Assembly: GCA_965116695.1 (NCBI GenBank)
Contig: OZ220706.1
Location: 2,232,001 to 2,296,000, forward strand
Direction: 5' to 3'
From: JAJDTT01 sp965116695
Lineage (GTDB): Bacteria; Acidobacteriota; UBA6911; RPQK01; JAJDTT01
Length of the DNA: 64,000 nucleotides
Shown here: piece after piece, positions 7,592 through 14,850 of the stretch
Numbering within the stretch: position 1 is the first letter of the stretch
Layout: each line of letters begins with the position of its first letter
Position numbers and translations under genes: made by a program
The notes under the pieces: model-generated
What the model saw: the letters and a program-made list of their open reading frames with translations, nothing else
Database searches by the model: none
What the model was told of the DNA's origin: nothing

Positions 7592-8536
7592 ATGAAACTA
7601 GCCACGTGCAGCCTGGAGGACCGGTCCTTCGTCGCCGTAGCCACGGACGACGGACGGGTCGTGGATCTCGCTGCCGCCGACGCCGATCTGGCCCGCAAGG
7701 AGGAGAGGCCTCCCCACGCGTTCTTCGACGACATGATCGACTTTCTGGAACATGGGGCACAGGCCCGGGAGGCTGCCGACAAGGCCGTCCGGGAAGGCCT
7801 GGACGGATCCGCCGTGCACCCCATCTCCGGCGTGCGCCTGCGGGCTCCGGTGCCGGTGCCCCGGAAGCTCTTCTGCCTCGCCGGCAACTTCCAGGACCAC
7901 ATCGAGGAAGGCGGGGGGAAGATGGACTCCCAGGACAAGGAGACCCCGCGCTTCTTCATGAAGCCCGCCAGCACCTGCGTCATCGGCCCTGAGGACAGCA
8001 TCCGGATTCCACCCGTGGCCCGGGCCATGGACTGGGAGGGAGAGCTGGCCGTGGTTCTGGGCCGGCGCTGCAAAAGGGTCTCCCGGGACCAGGCTCTCGA
8101 CTACGTCGCCGGATACACCATCATGAATGACGTGTCGGAGCGGAAGCTCAAGATCTGGCCCCGGAGCGAGGACCGCCCCCAGGACAGGTGGTTCGACTGG
8201 CTCAACGGGAAGTGGCTGGATTCCGCCGCGCCCATGGGACCCTGGATCGTCACCACCGACGAGATCCGGGACCCCCAGACCCTGACGATCAGCACCTACG
8301 TCAACGGAGACAGAAAGCAGCACAACAGCACCAGCCAGATGCTGATTTCCGTGGCCGCGCTCATCGAGTACATCTCGGCCATCGTCATGCTGGAGCCGGG
8401 AGACGTGATCAGCACCGGCACCGTCTCCGGTGTCGGAAACGTCACCGGGGAGTACCTCAAACCGGGAGACCGGGTGGAGGTGGACATCTCGAGAATCGGC
8501 CTGTTGTCAAACCCCGTCGCCGCCAGTTCCAGCTGA
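7592..8536 (+). CDS. Fumarylacetoacetate hydrolase family protein
   Basis: 314 residues. The FAH fold is evident from LFCLAGNFQDHIEEGG (about residues 91-106), RFFMKPASTCVIGP, the metal-binding DWEGELAVVLG (about 149-159), DYVAGYTIMNDVSER (about 170-184), and the C-terminal GDVISTGTVSGVG. The two Glu of DWEGELA and the Asp of MNDVS are the expected Mg/Mn ligands. The family splits C-C bonds or acts as isomerase, dehydratase or decarboxylase on acyl-pyruvate-type compounds; the substrate cannot be read from sequence. A strong ribosome site AAGGAG lies 8 bp before the ATG. It is probably cotranscribed with the DUF3830 gene 55 bp downstream. Confidence 0.9.
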   Translation: MKLATCSLEDRSFVAVATDDGRVVDLAAADADLARKEERPPHAFFDDMIDFLEHGAQAREAADKAVREGLDGSAVHPISGVRLRAPVPVPRKLFCLAGNFQDHIEEGGGKMDSQDKETPRFFMKPASTCVIGPEDSIRIPPVARAMDWEGELAVVLGRRCKRVSRDQALDYVAGYTIMNDVSERKLKIWPRSEDRPQDRWFDWLNGKWLDSAAPMGPWIVTTDEIRDPQTLTISTYVNGDRKQHNSTSQMLISVAALIEYISAIVMLEPGDVISTGTVSGVGNVTGEYLKPGDRVEVDISRIGLLSNPVAASSS

Positions 8537-8591
8537 CCATCCGCCGGCGAACCGTTTTTCAATCCTGATTCGCAATGAGGTAAAGCTATTC

Positions 8592-9101
8592 ATGGCTCGA
8601 TATGTCGAAATCACTCTCAAGAAGCGCGGGATCCGTTGCGTCGCCCGTCTGCTGGACGAGAAGGCGCCCCGGACCTGCGAGGCGGTCTGGAATGCCCTCC
8701 CCCAGGAGGGAGACGTGTACCACGCCAAGTACGCCAGCAACGAGATCTACATCCTGGTCCCGGGCTTCGCTCCCGAAGAGCCGGGTCCCGAGAACTGCTC
8801 CATGGTTCCGGCGGCCGGAGACGTCATGTATTTCACGCTGGACTCCGGCCTCCAACTGCCGGTCCAGACCGAATCAGGGGTTCCGGTCATCGACCTGGCC
8901 GTGTTCTACGACCGGGACAATCTGCTCCTCTCGCCCAAGATGGGGCCGACGCCCGGAAACGTGTTCGCCACCATCATCAAGAACCGCGACGCCATACGCG
9001 ACGGGGGGAACAGCGTCTGGCGCGAAGGGGCGGTGGGAGAGACGCTCTGCTACACCCGCCTCGAGGGAGACGCGTTGCGGGCCTGGGGCATCGAGCCGTA
9101 G
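8592..9101 (+). CDS. DUF3830 family cyclophilin-like protein
   Basis: 169 residues, starting at MARYVEITLKKRG. This start has GAGGT about 11 bp upstream; a longer upstream frame overlaps the FAH gene and has no similarity of its own. The small beta-rich sequence (CVARLLDEKAPRTCEAVWNALP, VYHAKYASNEIYILVPGF, GDVMYFTL, PVIDLAVFYDRDNLLLSPKMGPTPGNVFATI) matches the DUF3830 family, which has a cyclophilin-like fold and often sits beside hydantoinase, amidase or FAH-type catabolic genes. No catalytic assignment is possible. Its position downstream of an FAH hydrolase suggests a common catabolic role. Confidence 0.85.
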   Translation: MARYVEITLKKRGIRCVARLLDEKAPRTCEAVWNALPQEGDVYHAKYASNEIYILVPGFAPEEPGPENCSMVPAAGDVMYFTLDSGLQLPVQTESGVPVIDLAVFYDRDNLLLSPKMGPTPGNVFATIIKNRDAIRDGGNSVWREGAVGETLCYTRLEGDALRAWGIEP

Positions 9102-9141
9102 CCGGCGGAATTCAGAATCTCGACTGCCGGGCCGTCCGGCT

Positions 9142-10164
9142 TCAAATCCGGATTCCGGGCCAAGCCTGTCGAATCCGCTCTTCCAGAATCGACTCCGCCG
9201 CCGGGGTTTCCAGCCGCAGCCGGGCGGTTGCGTCCGGACCCAAAGCGTTCCGGGGGGCCAGGCCAACGATCTCCGAGGAGGAGACCCTGTTGCCCATGGC
9301 GCGGGCATGGCGGTCCGCCGCCTCCAAGAGCCGGACCAGGGACGTGCTGCGATAGTCGGTGAGATTGGTGCTGACCTGCGCCTGGTTCCGGCTCGCGATC
9401 CAGAACCCCAGCGCCTTGACGCCGGGCAGCCCTCCGTCCCGTTCCCGGATCCGGGCGGCCACCTTGCGGGCCGCGGCCGGGTCCGGATCTTCAAGGTACA
9501 TGTTGTAGGCGATCAGGTAGTCCCGCGCTCCGACACAGCTGACCCCGGCCGTCGGATGGGGGCGCGGGGGGCCGAAGTCGGGCCTCCAGTCCGGGTCCCG
9601 GGCCATGCGCCGGCGCAGCGCCTCCAGGCCTCCCCGCCGCAGCTCCGCCAGGGATCTTCCCGTCCGGCGGCTCGCCGCCCGCTCGTAGAGAAATACCGGG
9701 AGTGGGATCTCCTGCGCCAGGTGCTTTCCCAGGCGGCGGGCGCTCCGGATGCAGTCGGACATGGAGACTCCCCGGATGGGCACGAACGGAATCACGTCCA
9801 CGGCGCCGATCCGGGGATGGACGCCCTGATGGCGGGAAAGGCCCAGGAGGCCGACGGCCCGGCGGCACAGTGCCGCCGCGGCCTGTTCCAGGCCCGGAAG
9901 CGAGCCCGCCAGCGTGAAGACGGTCCGATGGTGGTCGACGTCGGCATCCCAGTGGAGCAGAGCGGCCCCGGACGGAGCCGCCGCGGTTCGGGCCAGTTCG
10001 CGGAGGCAGGCCTGGTCGCGGCCCTCGCTGACGTTGATCACGCACTCGGCCAGCGGGAACGGCGCCTTCCCGTCACGGTCGTCGTTTTGCGGATTGCCGC
10101 TGACGAGGGTCAATTGAAGAAGGCCAACTTCCCCAAGAGGGCGAGAGCCGCATACGCGGCCCAC
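9142..10164 (-). CDS. Glutamate formimidoyltransferase (formiminotransferase domain protein)
   Basis: Up to 340 residues. The family signature ECVINVSEGRD lies near residue 41, followed by LHWDADVDHHRTVFTLAG, HQGVHPRIGAVDVIPFVPI and, in the C-terminal subdomain, GARDYLIAYNMYLEDPD and GFWIASRNQAQVSTNLTDY. These match the formiminotransferase N- and C-subdomains that move the formimino group from formiminoglutamate to tetrahydrofolate in histidine degradation. There is no cyclodeaminase domain. The start is uncertain: the GTG at 10164 overlaps the upstream gene by 55 bp, while a TTG at 10113 overlaps that gene's stop as TTGA and still keeps 23 residues before the signature. No other histidine-degradation gene is present in the window. 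Confidence 0.87.
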   Translation of the reverse strand: MGRVCGSRPLGEVGLLQLTLVSGNPQNDDRDGKAPFPLAECVINVSEGRDQACLRELARTAAAPSGAALLHWDADVDHHRTVFTLAGSLPGLEQAAAALCRRAVGLLGLSRHQGVHPRIGAVDVIPFVPIRGVSMSDCIRSARRLGKHLAQEIPLPVFLYERAASRRTGRSLAELRRGGLEALRRRMARDPDWRPDFGPPRPHPTAGVSCVGARDYLIAYNMYLEDPDPAAARKVAARIRERDGGLPGVKALGFWIASRNQAQVSTNLTDYRSTSLVRLLEAADRHARAMGNRVSSSEIVGLAPRNALGPDATARLRLETPAAESILEERIRQAWPGIRI

Positions 10165-10340
10165 TCCAGACGAGCTACCCGCTTGTCCAATCCTGCCAGG
10201 TTCGCTTTCACGTCATCAACGTCGGCTCTGGTGGCCATCTGCTCCGGCATCGGAACGGCCGCCGCAACAGCCTTAGCCTTGTCGTCGGGTGCGCCGGCGG
10301 CGAGAAGCGCCTCGTAGAGTTCGCTTCCGATGCAGCTCAT
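10110..10340 (-). CDS. Small coiled-coil membrane-anchored protein
   Basis: 76 residues from the ATG at 10340, preceded by AGGGAG at good spacing; a GTG 27 bp further up is less likely. Residues 1-30 (MSCIGSELYEALLAAGAPDDKAKAVAAAV) resemble the N-terminus of DUF1640-like coiled-coil proteins. A short heptad-like stretch follows (DVDDVKANLAGLDKRVARLEW). A single hydrophobic helix ends the protein (AAYAALALLGKLAFF). Such proteins occur in bacterial chromosomes and near phage or mobile genes; function unknown. The stop overlaps a possible TTG start of the formiminotransferase gene. Confidence 0.65.
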   Translation of the reverse strand: MSCIGSELYEALLAAGAPDDKAKAVAAAVPMPEQMATRADVDDVKANLAGLDKRVARLEWAAYAALALLGKLAFFN

Positions 10341-10403
10341 GGTGGGTCTCCCTTTTTGGAGAGTCACCTGGGACCGAGCGATTTACCGCTTCCGATCCCG
10401 GGT

Positions 10404-11534
10404 TCAGGTTCCAGTATACGGACTTCGATCACATGAGGCTGCATTTCCGACCGGGGGGTGGGCTGAAGGGGGGACTGCCGTCCTTCCTGGCTCTCCTGGT
10501 CGGCGCCTGAAAGACGCCGATCCAATCGGCGGCAAGGATGCCGCCGCTCCCCGCCGCCTGAAAGACGCCGATCCAATCGGCGGCAAGGATGCCGCCGCTC
10601 CCCGCCGCCTGAAAGACGCCGATCCAATCGGCGGCAAGGATGCCGCCGCTCCTCGCCGCCTGAAAGACGCCGATCCAATCGGCGGCAGGGATGCCGCCGC
10701 TCCTTGACGCCGCTTCCGGGGTCTCCTTGACGCCGCTTCCGGGGTCTCGCCCGGCAACGCTACGCGGGCTACCGTCAGGACCAGGATTCGTCCCGCACGG
10801 CCGTCCCGCTTGAGGACCTTGGAAATCTCACGGGCGGTGGAGCCGGTGGTGAGGATGTCGTCCACCAGGACGAGATCCTCACCCTTGAGTCGCCGCGCAT
10901 GCCGGAGGCGGAAGGCGTTGCGGATGTTCTTCCTTCGAGCCTTCAGATCGAGTCCGAACTGGGGCAGGGTCGGACGCGACCGGCGAAGACCCCGGAACAG
11001 CGGCAGGTTCAGTCTTCTGCCCAGGGTTCGAGTCAAGAGGAGCGTCTGGTCGAATCCCCTTTTTCTCAGGCGCCGGGGATGGGAGGGGACCGGCACCAGG
11101 AAGGATGGGGAGAAGGGTTTGGGCCGCTTGCGGTAGGCTTCCTCCAGCAGGCACGCCAGAGGATGCGCCAACCGGCGGTGGCCGGAGAACTTGAAGCGAT
11201 GGATCAACTTCCTCAGGGTTCCGGTGTACGGTCCCCAAGCCCGGGCCGAGTGATGGAAGGATCGCATCCCCCGGCAGGACGCACAGGGTTCCGGAGCCCC
11301 CGGATCCGTCCCCCGATCCGGAAACGGCGAATTCACGGCGGGTGCGGGCCCGCCGCATTTCGGGCAGAGCGGGTTCCGGAACCGGGGCAACTGCAGGAAG
11401 CACTCCGCACAAAGGGGACTGGCGTCGGGATTGGCGACCCAGCAGCCGCAAAGCACGCAGCTCTGGGGAAAGAAGAGGACTTGGAGCCCTTGCCAGATGC
11501 GCGCCCGCAGAGTGATCCCCGGAACGGAAGACAC
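10404..11534 (-). CDS. comF: ComF family phosphoribosyltransferase-like protein with repeat tail
   Basis: The core shows the ComF layout: a double zinc-finger-like cysteine region (CVLCGC, CAEC, CPKCGG, CASCRG), then YTGTLRKLIHRFKFSG, LVPVPSHPRRLRKRGFDQ, and the PRPP-binding loop EDLVLVDDILTTGSTARE. Homologues work in DNA uptake (late competence) or have an undefined phosphoribosyltransferase role. A normal ComF ends soon after LVLTVARV. Here the frame stays open for about 110 more residues through four copies of a 17-residue unit (AASLPPIGSASFRRRGA-type) and a unique end. The tail is encoded by the tandem repeat at 10505-10703. The start is uncertain: GTG at 11534 fits the family, but no clear ribosome site is seen. 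It closes the rplU-rpmA-obgE-nadD-rsfS cluster. Confidence 0.82.
   Translation of the reverse strand: MSSVPGITLRARIWQGLQVLFFPQSCVLCGCWVANPDASPLCAECFLQLPRFRNPLCPKCGGPAPAVNSPFPDRGTDPGAPEPCASCRGMRSFHHSARAWGPYTGTLRKLIHRFKFSGHRRLAHPLACLLEEAYRKRPKPFSPSFLVPVPSHPRRLRKRGFDQTLLLTRTLGRRLNLPLFRGLRRSRPTLPQFGLDLKARRKNIRNAFRLRHARRLKGEDLVLVDDILTTGSTAREISKVLKRDGRAGRILVLTVARVALPGETPEAASRRPRKRRQGAAASLPPIGSASFRRRGAAASLPPIGSASFRRRGAAASLPPIGSASFRRRGAAASLPPIGSASFRRRPGEPGRTAVPPSAHPPVGNAASCDRSPYTGT
10505..10703. repeat. Tandem repeat, four units of 51 bp, in the 3' end of comF
   Basis: Units begin at 10505, 10556, 10607 and 10658; the last is cut short at about 10703. They differ by only a few bases (for example CCCC to CCTC, AAGG to AGGG). 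Each unit contains the palindrome GCCGATCCAATCGGC. Because 51 is a multiple of three, the array stays in frame with comF and codes for a 17-residue repeat. The high identity points to recent expansion. Confidence 0.95.
10701..10746. repeat. Direct repeat, two units of 23 bp
   Basis: Two identical 23-bp units (10701-10723 and 10724-10746), each containing TTGACGCCGCTTCCGGGG, lie directly beside the 51-bp array. They fall between the array and the conserved part of comF. The unit length is not a multiple of three, so a change in copy number would shift the frame of the tail. Confidence 0.9.
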
Positions 11535-11596
11535 ACTTACCGAAACGCCCGACCGGGCGAAACCGCGAAAAGAATCAGGAATTCCCGGGGCGCTCG

Positions 11597-11956
11597 TCAG
11601 GAGAGCCGGCCGGACTCCTTGAGTTCCTGACAGTGGACACAGAGGAGTGCCCAGGGCACAGCCTCCAGCCGCCGGCGCCCCACGGATATTCCACAGTGGG
11701 TGCATTCACCATAGGAGCCGTCCTGGATTCGATCCAGGGCCTCCTCAACCAGGATGATCAATTGCCGTTCCAGGTTGCTGAGGCTGAACATGAACTCCTT
11801 GGTGTAGGACTTGGAGGCCCGATCCGCCATGTCCATGGCTTCGGCTTCACTGTCCATCTCCCGACCGTAACTCTCGGTCTTGTGGACGACGGCGATGAGT
11901 TCGGTCTTCTTTTCCAGGAGCTGTTTCTTGAAGTAGTCCAGGTCGCTGTGTGTCAT
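11597..11956 (-). CDS. DksA/TraR family C4 zinc-finger protein
   Basis: 119 residues. An N-terminal helical part (DLDYFKKQLLEKKTELIAVV) and a coiled-coil-like middle lead to the C4 zinc finger CTHC...CVHC (residues about 86-109), preceded by LDRIQDGSYGECTHCG, a diagnostic DksA/TraR pattern. These proteins bind in the secondary channel of RNA polymerase and modulate initiation, often with ppGpp. The acidic coiled-coil tip expected of true DksA (DxxDxA) appears as MDMADRASKS, so activity similar to DksA is plausible. The ATG has GGAGG 7 bp upstream. It lies between rsfS and comF on the same strand. Confidence 0.88.
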   Translation of the reverse strand: MTHSDLDYFKKQLLEKKTELIAVVHKTESYGREMDSEAEAMDMADRASKSYTKEFMFSLSNLERQLIILVEEALDRIQDGSYGECTHCGISVGRRRLEAVPWALLCVHCQELKESGRLS

Positions 11957-12066
11957 GCCCTACCTCCACTACTTTGTGTATCTCAATATACGACAGGCTC
12001 CGAAAAAGGTTCAGGTTCCGGTATGGCGGAGGCGATTGGGCGCTTTGGACGCCCGAAATCCGGGGT

Positions 12067-12423
12067 TCATGCCTGCGGAGTGAGGACCAGCAGCCGGCCG
12101 TCGCTCCACAGTTTCTCCAATTGGTAGAAGGCTCGCGCACGCAACGAGAAGATGTGGACCACGAAGTCCAGATAGTCCAGGAGAATCCAATCGCCTCCTT
12201 CGTACCCCTCGATATGCGTGGGCCTGACCTTCTCCTGGTTCCTCAGGCGGTGCCGGATCTCGTCGCAGATCGCCTGATTCTGACGCTGGTTGGTGCCCTG
12301 GCAGATCACGAAAAAATCGGTGAAGGACGAGATCTCGGAGATGTCCACGACCCGGACGTCCTCTCCTTTCTTTTCTTGAATCGACTCACAGACCAGGGTC
12401 AGCAATTCTCGTGTTGTCTTCAT
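12067..12423 (-). CDS. rsfS: Ribosomal silencing factor RsfS (Iojap/YbeB)
   Basis: 118 residues from the ATG at 12423. The sequence shows the RsfS hallmarks: ELLTLVCESIQEKKGEDVRVVDISEISSFTDFFVI, then GTNQRQNQAICDEI, and IEGYEGGDWILLDYLDFVVHIF. RsfS binds ribosomal protein uL14 and blocks subunit joining when nutrients are low. The start lies inside the end of nadD (38-bp overlap), the usual nadD-rsfS order, implying translational coupling. Confidence 0.95.
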   Translation of the reverse strand: MKTTRELLTLVCESIQEKKGEDVRVVDISEISSFTDFFVICQGTNQRQNQAICDEIRHRLRNQEKVRPTHIEGYEGGDWILLDYLDFVVHIFSLRARAFYQLEKLWSDGRLLVLTPQA

Positions 12424-13048
12424 AGAGATGGTACTTCCGAATGTACTGCAAAACCTTGGGAGAAACCTGCTCGGAAAGGGGACCGCCCCGTCCGGCGATG
12501 CTCTCCCGGACCTGGCTCGAGCTGAGATCGTCAGCCCGGACGTCCAACAGGAAGGTGCGCCCCGGCCGGATCTCCGGACTTGTGGAATCCCTCGCCGTGA
12601 CCTCCTCCAGGTGGATTTCCGGAAAGTCGGCGGTTTCGACCCGTGCTCCCACCCGCTGCACGAAGACACAGCAATTGTCCCGGAGAAGGACGTCGTGGTC
12701 CTTCCAGACGTGGATATCCTTCAACGAATCGGTTCCACCGATGAAGCAGAACCGGTGGCGAGGGTAGTTCTCGCGCAAAAGCGCCATGGTTCGGACGGTG
12801 TAGCTGGGCCCGCGGCGCCGGAGCTCGAAGTCGGACGCGTACAGGCCAGGTTCCTCCAGGGTTTCCAGTGCGACCATTGCATGGCGGTGATGCTGAGCGG
12901 CCATGCCGTTCCGCCGTTTGTGGGGAGGGAGGCGGGAGACCATCAGCAGGACCCGGTCCAGCGAGAGCACACGCCGGACCCGGTTGGCGATAGACGTATG
13001 TGTTCGGTGAACCGGGTCGAACGTGCCCCCGTAGATCCCGACCCTCAA
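12386..13048 (-). CDS. nadD: Nicotinate-nucleotide adenylyltransferase
   Basis: 220 residues. The nucleotidyltransferase signature is complete: MRVGIYGGTFDPVHRTH at the N-terminus, then VLLMVSRLPPHKR, FIGGTDSLKDIHVWKD and the C-terminal LSSSQVRESI. It transfers AMP to nicotinate mononucleotide in NAD synthesis. The start is a TTG at 13048-13046 whose last bases form the obgE stop (TTGA overlap); no later start keeps the GGTFDP motif. The 3' end overlaps rsfS by 38 bp. NadA, from the first half of the same pathway, is encoded at 17259. Confidence 0.94.
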   Translation of the reverse strand: MRVGIYGGTFDPVHRTHTSIANRVRRVLSLDRVLLMVSRLPPHKRRNGMAAQHHRHAMVALETLEEPGLYASDFELRRRGPSYTVRTMALLRENYPRHRFCFIGGTDSLKDIHVWKDHDVLLRDNCCVFVQRVGARVETADFPEIHLEEVTARDSTSPEIRPGRTFLLDVRADDLSSSQVRESIAGRGGPLSEQVSPKVLQYIRKYHLYEDNTRIADPGL

Positions 13049-14046
13049 CCCTTGACGACTCCCAACTGCTCTGCCAACGACCGTTTCAATTCCTTGATTC
13101 CGTCCCCCCGGACCGCCGAGACGCGGCGGAATGGAATCCCTTCCCGGGAACAGTACTCCTGGAGTCTCCCCACCTTCGCCGGGTTCGCGGCATCCATCTT
13201 GGAAGCCGCCACCATTTGAGGCTTGGCCGGCAGGTCTCCTCCATAGAGCTGCAGTTCCTCCTGAACCGTCTGCACGGCAGTGACGGGGTCCTCCGGGCCG
13301 AAGTCGGTGACGTCCACGAGATGAAGCAGGAACCGGCATCGCTCGATGTGCCTCAGAAACTGGTCGCCCAGACCGTGACCCTCGTGGGCGCCCTTGATCA
13401 GGCCCGGGATGTCGGCGACCACGCAGGTCCGAAACCCTGCCAGTGAAACCGTTCCCAGATTGGGCGTCAGAGTGGTGAAAGGATATTCGGCGATTTTGGG
13501 GCGAGCCGAGGAGATCACCGAAATCAGAGTCGATTTTCCCGCGTTGGGGAGTCCGACCAGCCCGATGTCGGCCAGTACCTTGAGCTCCAGAACCAGGTGC
13601 TTCTCCTCCCCCGCCCGCCCGGTTTCCCACTTTCTGGGAGCCTGGTTGGTGGAGGTGGCGAAGGCCGCATTGCCGCGCCCGCCCCGGCCGCCCTTGGCCA
13701 CCAGGCGATTGAGATCCGGCTCATCCAGGTCGAACAGGAGCTCGCGTGTGCTTTCGAGATAGATCTGAGTTCCGACCGGGAGATCGATGACCAGGTCCTT
13801 GCCCTTCTTCCCATGCCGCTGGGAGCCGGACCCGTGAGAACCGCTGTCGGCTCTGAACTCCCGCTTGTAGCGGAACGGCAGCAGGGTGTTCAGGTGGTTG
13901 GTGCTGCGGAAGTAGACGTTTCCCCCGTTGCCGCCGTCGCCACCGCTGGGTCCTCCTCGGGGAACGAACTTCTCCCGGCGGAATGCCAGGCAACCGTTTC
14001 CCCCGTCACCGGCTTTGACGAAAACTCTGGTGTGGTCCAGAAACAT
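13045..14046 (-). CDS. obgE: GTPase Obg (CgtA)
   Basis: 333 residues. The N-terminal glycine-rich Obg fold is clear (FVKAGDGGNGCLAFRREKFVPRGGPSGGDGG, residues 9-39). The G domain has GLPNAGKST (about 166-174), FTTLTPNLG, the G3 motif DIPGLIKGAHEG, and SKMD for NKxD. It lacks the C-terminal OCT extension of some Firmicutes Obg proteins. Obg associates with the 50S subunit and links ribosome assembly to nucleotide stress signals. The gene follows rpmA by 54 bp in the conserved rplU-rpmA-obg order. Confidence 0.96.
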   Translation of the reverse strand: MFLDHTRVFVKAGDGGNGCLAFRREKFVPRGGPSGGDGGNGGNVYFRSTNHLNTLLPFRYKREFRADSGSHGSGSQRHGKKGKDLVIDLPVGTQIYLESTRELLFDLDEPDLNRLVAKGGRGGRGNAAFATSTNQAPRKWETGRAGEEKHLVLELKVLADIGLVGLPNAGKSTLISVISSARPKIAEYPFTTLTPNLGTVSLAGFRTCVVADIPGLIKGAHEGHGLGDQFLRHIERCRFLLHLVDVTDFGPEDPVTAVQTVQEELQLYGGDLPAKPQMVAASKMDAANPAKVGRLQEYCSREGIPFRRVSAVRGDGIKELKRSLAEQLGVVKG

Positions 14047-14100
14047 GCACGCAAAGTGGAGATCCAGGGTCCGATCTCCGGAATTCTGCGGGCTGGGAGC

Positions 14101-14364
14101 CTAGGGCGCGGACTCCTGGATAATGTGGACGAACCGCCCTAATCGTCCCCGGCGCTGAAACCGGACTTTCCCCATGGTGAGGGCGAAAAGGGTGTCATCG
14201 CGGCCCCGGCCCACATTGTTCCCGGGCTTGATGGGCGTCCCTCTCTGGCGGACCAGAATCGAGCCGGCTGTCACCAACTGGCCGTCGAATCGCTTGACGC
14301 CCAGACGCTTGGAATTGCTGTCCCGGCCGTTTCGAGAGCTGCCCAAACCCTTCTTGTGTGCCAT
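14101..14364 (-). CDS. rpmA: Large ribosomal subunit protein bL27
   Basis: 87 residues beginning MAHKKGLGSSRNGRDSNSKR, followed by the typical GQLVTAGSILVRQRGT, GNNVGRGRDDTLFAL and KVRF. The N-terminus reaches toward the peptidyl-transferase centre. It starts directly with the mature-type MAHKK sequence, without the cleaved extension found in Firmicutes. It is 5 bp downstream of rplU. Confidence 0.97.
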   Translation of the reverse strand: MAHKKGLGSSRNGRDSNSKRLGVKRFDGQLVTAGSILVRQRGTPIKPGNNVGRGRDDTLFALTMGKVRFQRRGRLGRFVHIIQESAP

Positions 14365-14369
14365 GGCAT

Positions 14370-14705
14370 CTACTCCTGGTCCGTGCTCTCTCCCGCGATC
14401 CGAATCGGCCCGATCTCCACCTCGGTGAAGCGCTGGCGATGACCTTGCTTGCGCCGATACATCTTGCGGCGTTTGAACTTGAAGACCGTGATCTTGCGGT
14501 CCTTGCCCTGCTCGACGATGGTCCCGGTGACGCGAACGTCATTCAGTGACGGGGTGCCGACCTGGATCGAATCGGGATGGCCGACCAGCAACACGTCCTC
14601 CAGACTGACCTCATCGCCCACTTCTCCGGCGATGCGCTCCAGCCGGACCCGATCTCCTTCGGCGACTCGATACTGTTTCCCGCCGCTACGAATGATTGCG
14701 TACAA
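14370..14705 (-). CDS. rplU: Large ribosomal subunit protein bL21
   Basis: 111 residues: MYAIIRSGGKQYRVAEGDRV at the N-terminus, and FKFKRRKMYRRKQGHRQRFTEVEI near the C-terminus, the rRNA-binding segment. The start codon is TTG (14705-14703), unusual for a highly expressed ribosomal protein; GGGAG 7-8 bp upstream supports it and no nearby ATG fits. A near-consensus promoter lies about 40-65 bp upstream. Confidence 0.96.
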   Translation of the reverse strand: MYAIIRSGGKQYRVAEGDRVRLERIAGEVGDEVSLEDVLLVGHPDSIQVGTPSLNDVRVTGTIVEQGKDRKITVFKFKRRKMYRRKQGHRQRFTEVEIGPIRIAGESTDQE

Positions 14706-14742
14706 ACCGATTCTCCCGAATCCACGTTTTCAGAAGGTGCAT

Positions 14743-14771
14743 AGTATATTTGCGAACCCCGATCCTGTCAA
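14743..14771 (-). promoter_or_regulatory. Sigma70-type promoter of rplU-rpmA-obgE cluster
   Basis: On the minus strand TTGACA (14771-14766) and TATACT (14748-14743) are separated by exactly 17 bp. The predicted transcript would start near 14736, leaving about 30 nt before the rplU start with a GGGAG ribosome site. The fit to the consensus (11 of 12 bases) is much better than chance in this GC-rich DNA. Confidence 0.75.
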
Positions 14772-14850
14772 AAATCCAGCCCCCGCAGGGCGCCCCGCCG
14801 GCAGCGGCCGGTGACGTTTTTCACGACCGTTCTCATTGGGTTCGGGATGC

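Noticed and set aside
10505..10703. CRISPR array
   Set aside because: The 51-bp units are joined directly without spacers and lie inside a coding frame.
10400..12030. tRNA T-arm-like sequences (GGTTCAGGTTCC)
   Set aside because: No acceptor stem, D arm or anticodon arm can be drawn around either copy.
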